Source: Candidatus Eiseniibacteriota bacterium (GTDB taxonomy: Bacteria > Joyebacterota > Joyebacteria > Joyebacterales > Joyebacteraceae). Taken from it: DNA of 7,023 nucleotides. The translations under genes were made by a program, and so were the position numbers. The notes beneath the pieces are model-generated. The model was not told where the DNA came from. It searched no databases and worked only from the letters and a program-made list of their open reading frames with translations. Every line of letters begins with the position of its first letter. Position 1 is the first letter of the stretch. Where the stretch lies: contig JAUWRQ010000051.1 of NCBI GenBank assembly GCA_030610515.1, positions 1 to 7,023 of the forward strand, in the 5' to 3' direction. Positions 5,072-7,023 of the stretch are shown piece after piece.

Positions 5072-6232
5072 CTAGAGCTTCGACACCAGCTCGCCGATTC
5101 GATCGAGCGCCTTCCTGATATTGTCGAGCGAGTTGGCGTAGCTGAACCTGAGGTAGCCCTCGCCGAACGAGCCGAAGCACGTCCCGGAGAGGCACGCCAC
5201 GCCGGCCTCATTGAGGACGCGGTCCGCCAGCTCCTGCGACTTGAGACCGGTTCCCGTGATGTTCGGGAAGACGTAGAAAGCCCCCTTGGGCCTCAGGCAC
5301 GAGAACCCGTCGATCGCGTTCAGTCCGTCCACGATCGCGTCGCGGCGCTCCTTGAAGATGCCGACCATCTTCACGACCTCGTCCTGCGGACCCTTCAGCG
5401 CCTCCACGCCGGCGATCTGCACGAACGTCGTGGCGTGGGAGTAGATGTTGGTGTTGAGCTTCGTGAACCTCTCGGCGATCGCTTTCGGCATCGCGGCGTA
5501 TCCCAAGCGCCAGCCGGTCATCGCGTAGGTCTTGGAGTGCGCGTCCATGAGGATCGTGCGCTCCTTCATACCCGGGAGACTGGCGACCGTGTGGTGCTTT
5601 CCTTCGTAGATGATCTTGCTGAAGACCTCGTCCGAGAGAACTATGACGTCGTTCGCAACGGACAGCTCGGCGATGCGCTCGAGATCAGAAGGCTCCAGCA
5701 CGCCGCCCGTCGGGTTCTGTGGCGAGTTGATGATCAGCATCTTGGTCTTCGGGCTGATCTTCTCCTCGAGCTCGGCGATGTCGAACCGGAAATCCCTTTC
5801 CTCCCTGTAGTGCAGAGGGACTGCCTTGCCCCCGGCGAAGTTGATCGCCGACTCGTAGATCGGATAGCCGGGGTTCGGGTAGATGACCTCATCACCGTGG
5901 TCAATGAGCGCCAGGATGGGAAGGAAGATGATCGGCTTGCCGCCGGGGGTCAGCACGATCTGGTCCGGCGTGTACTGGATCCCGCGATCGGCCGCGAAGT
6001 GCTCGCAGATGGCCTCACGAACCGACATCATGCCGGCCGAGGGGCCGTAGTGCGTCTGACCATCCCAGATCGCCTTCTCCGCCGCCTTCCTGATGTTGTC
6101 CGGCGTGTCGAAGTCGGGCTCTCCGAACTCCAGATGAACGATTTCCTTGCCCTGAGCCTCGAGGGCTCTCGCCTTCGCCAGCACCTCGAACGCGGTCTCG
6201 GTGCCAAGTCTGCTCATGCGCTCCGCGAACAT
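5072..6232 (-). CDS. Class I PLP-dependent aminotransferase (AspC-like)
   Basis: A complete 386-residue fold-type I aminotransferase, moving amino groups between an amino acid and a 2-oxo acid with pyridoxal phosphate. Visible in order: GEPDFDTP at 37-44, HYGPSAG at 61-67, TPGGKP at 95-100, NPGYPIYES at 120-128, NSPQNPTGG at 169-177 (Asn173), SDEVFS at 200-205 (Asp201 pairs with the PLP nitrogen), SKTYAMTGWRLGY at 233-245 with the Schiff-base Lys234 and Arg242, and RFSYANS at 362-368 with the carboxylate-binding Arg362. One oddity is Phe204: the family usually has Tyr in DEIY, which contacts the PLP 3'-oxygen. The ATG at 6232 follows AGGAGG with 8-nt spacing. Aspartate, alanine or another amino donor is possible; sequence alone does not decide. 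It is followed by a strong stem-loop and then mocA, so it may share a transcript with the molybdenum genes without a shared function. Confidence 0.92.
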   Translation of the reverse strand: MFAERMSRLGTETAFEVLAKARALEAQGKEIVHLEFGEPDFDTPDNIRKAAEKAIWDGQTHYGPSAGMMSVREAICEHFAADRGIQYTPDQIVLTPGGKPIIFLPILALIDHGDEVIYPNPGYPIYESAINFAGGKAVPLHYREERDFRFDIAELEEKISPKTKMLIINSPQNPTGGVLEPSDLERIAELSVANDVIVLSDEVFSKIIYEGKHHTVASLPGMKERTILMDAHSKTYAMTGWRLGYAAMPKAIAERFTKLNTNIYSHATTFVQIAGVEALKGPQDEVVKMVGIFKERRDAIVDGLNAIDGFSCLRPKGAFYVFPNITGTGLKSQELADRVLNEAGVACLSGTCFGSFGEGYLRFSYANSLDNIRKALDRIGELVSKL

Positions 6233-6384
6233 CTCACGACCCTCCTCTCGCGCCCGTCGTGGCGCTACGTTTGCACGTGCTACCTCGTTGTCTCTCCGTC
6301 GAACGTTGCTCTCTCGTCGATACGAGCGGACGGGCTCCGACCCGTGCGGGAATCACCCGCCCCGACCTCCACCCGTCGCGACCG
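6233..6384 (-). other. 152-bp gap with three adjacent small stem-loops
   Basis: The gap holds three perfect 5-bp inverted repeats nearly end to end: 6313-6317/6322-6326 (4-nt loop), 6330-6334/6341-6345 (6-nt loop) and 6346-6350/6356-6360 (5-nt loop). GCACGTGC at 6273-6280 is a perfect 8-bp palindrome, and the strong SD of the aminotransferase lies at the low-coordinate end. I see no clear sigma-70-like promoter and no U-tract. The stem-loops may mark the end of the transketolase message or a leader for the aminotransferase. Confidence 0.4.
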
Positions 6385-7023
6385 TCACTGCCCTTGGTCA
6401 CGCGCTCCTTCTGCTATCCCGCGCTTCCTCGAGAGAACCTCCCTCACCGATGACGCGATCTCGCGCGCGGTCAGCCCGAAGTGCGAGAGCAGCTGCTCGT
6501 GTTCACCGGACTCGCCGAAGCGGTCATCGATACCCACGATCTTGATGGGAGTCGGCCTGACGCTCTGCGCCAGAGCTTCCGCGACTGCGCCACCCAGCCC
6601 GCCGATCGTCGAACCCTCCTCAGCCGTGACCAGCGCTCCCGTCTCAACCGCGGCCCGGTTGACGATCGCGCGGTCCAGAGGCTTCACCGTGTGGCAGTTG
6701 ACAACGCGGACGCCCAACCCCTCGTCCTCCAGATGCCGGGCCGCCTTGAGCGCCTCGTACACCAGCACCCCGCACGCCAGGACGGTCGCATCGTCGCCCT
6801 GCCTGAACACGGCCGCCTGTCCGATGGTAAACGCAGTGATGTCGGTCGTCACGATCGGGACGCGCGCGGCCGCGAAGCGAATGTACACCGGCCCGGGTAT
6901 GCGGGCCGCGGCGACGGTCGCCTTCTGCGCCTCGACCGCGTCCGCCGGAACGACCACCGTCATGCCGGGAAGCGTCCGCATCACCGCGACGTCCTCCAGG
7001 GACTGGCGCGACCCGCCGGCGCC
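6385..7023 (-). CDS. tkt: Transketolase C-terminal region or subunit (5' end outside window)
   Basis: The last 212 residues of a transketolase, cut at the window edge. Transketolase moves two-carbon ketol units between sugar phosphates in the pentose phosphate pathway, using thiamine diphosphate. The frame is open to base 7023; apparent starts inside it are internal. The fragment begins in the pyrimidine-binding domain with SRQSLEDVAVMRTLPGMTV, continues with VVPADAVEAQ and PVYIRF, and then the C-terminal domain with HTVKPLD (about 111-117), AEEGSTIGGLG (134-144) and DDRFGESG (166-173). The C-terminal wording fits the split, two-gene form found in many bacteria, but the N-terminal side is not visible, so split against full-length is undecided. 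At residue 6 (7006-7008) Arg stands where transketolases usually have His in a THQ or SHQ motif. It lies 152 bp upstream of the aminotransferase gene. Confidence 0.9.
   Translation of the reverse strand, partial: GAGGSRQSLEDVAVMRTLPGMTVVVPADAVEAQKATVAAARIPGPVYIRFAAARVPIVTTDITAFTIGQAAVFRQGDDATVLACGVLVYEALKAARHLEDEGLGVRVVNCHTVKPLDRAIVNRAAVETGALVTAEEGSTIGGLGGAVAEALAQSVRPTPIKIVGIDDRFGESGEHEQLLSHFGLTAREIASSVREVLSRKRGIAEGARDQGQ

Noticed and set aside
4996..5211. N-terminal extension of the mocA frame
   Set aside because: It overlaps the end of the aminotransferase gene, is Arg/Ser-rich, and the SD plus the family N-terminus (VSAVVLAAG) fix the start at 4995.
6300..6384. tRNA or other structured RNA gene suggested by three consecutive hairpins
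   Set aside because: There is no acceptor stem, no T-loop consensus and no anticodon-arm geometry on either strand.

Overview
Every gene in this GC-rich window is on the minus strand, so transcription runs from high to low coordinates. The strong Shine-Dalgarno (SD) sequences, short or overlapping gene junctions and protein families point to a bacterium, probably an anaerobe or facultative anaerobe with a molybdenum hydroxylase. The phylum cannot be fixed from this sequence; an uncultivated lineage is plausible but unproven.

Layout in the direction of transcription: the C-terminal part of a transketolase (6385-7023, cut by the window edge); a 152-bp gap with three small stem-loops; a class I PLP aminotransferase (5072-6232); a short gap with a strong 12-bp stem-loop; a MocA-like molybdopterin cytidylyltransferase (4393-4995); a 251-bp non-coding gap with a 36-bp tandem repeat and several hairpins; then the tightly coupled trio xdhC (3317-4141), yqeB-like (2418-3320) and the FAD subunit of a xanthine-dehydrogenase-type enzyme (1548-2408). 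After 102 bp comes a complete carbamoyltransferase of the knotted YgeW / acetylornithine-succinylornithine carbamoyltransferase type (399-1445), then 89 bp with hairpins, then the N-terminal 103 residues of a second paralogous carbamoyltransferase (1-309, cut by the window edge).

MocA, XdhC and YqeB belong to the maturation set of molybdenum hydroxylases; MocA would make the molybdopterin-cytosine-dinucleotide cofactor and XdhC would help insert it. The FAD subunit belongs to the enzyme they mature. In E. coli, YgeW-type carbamoyltransferases lie in the same kind of locus (ygeW-ygfK-ssnA-yqeB-ygfJ), which is linked to anaerobic purine breakdown. The inferred theme is oxidation of a purine or other N-heterocycle by a molybdenum hydroxylase, with carbamoyl-group transfer further down the pathway. 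The [2Fe-2S] and molybdenum subunits are not in the window, so the substrate is unknown. The transketolase and aminotransferase may simply be metabolic neighbours.

The most unusual signals are the two adjacent, divergent knotted-type carbamoyltransferases; the 36-bp tandem repeat whose 10-bp palindromes differ by compensatory changes; an RNA-type hairpin after the aminotransferase gene that is fully paired only on the transcribed strand; and a Phe in place of the usual cofactor-contacting Tyr in the aminotransferase.
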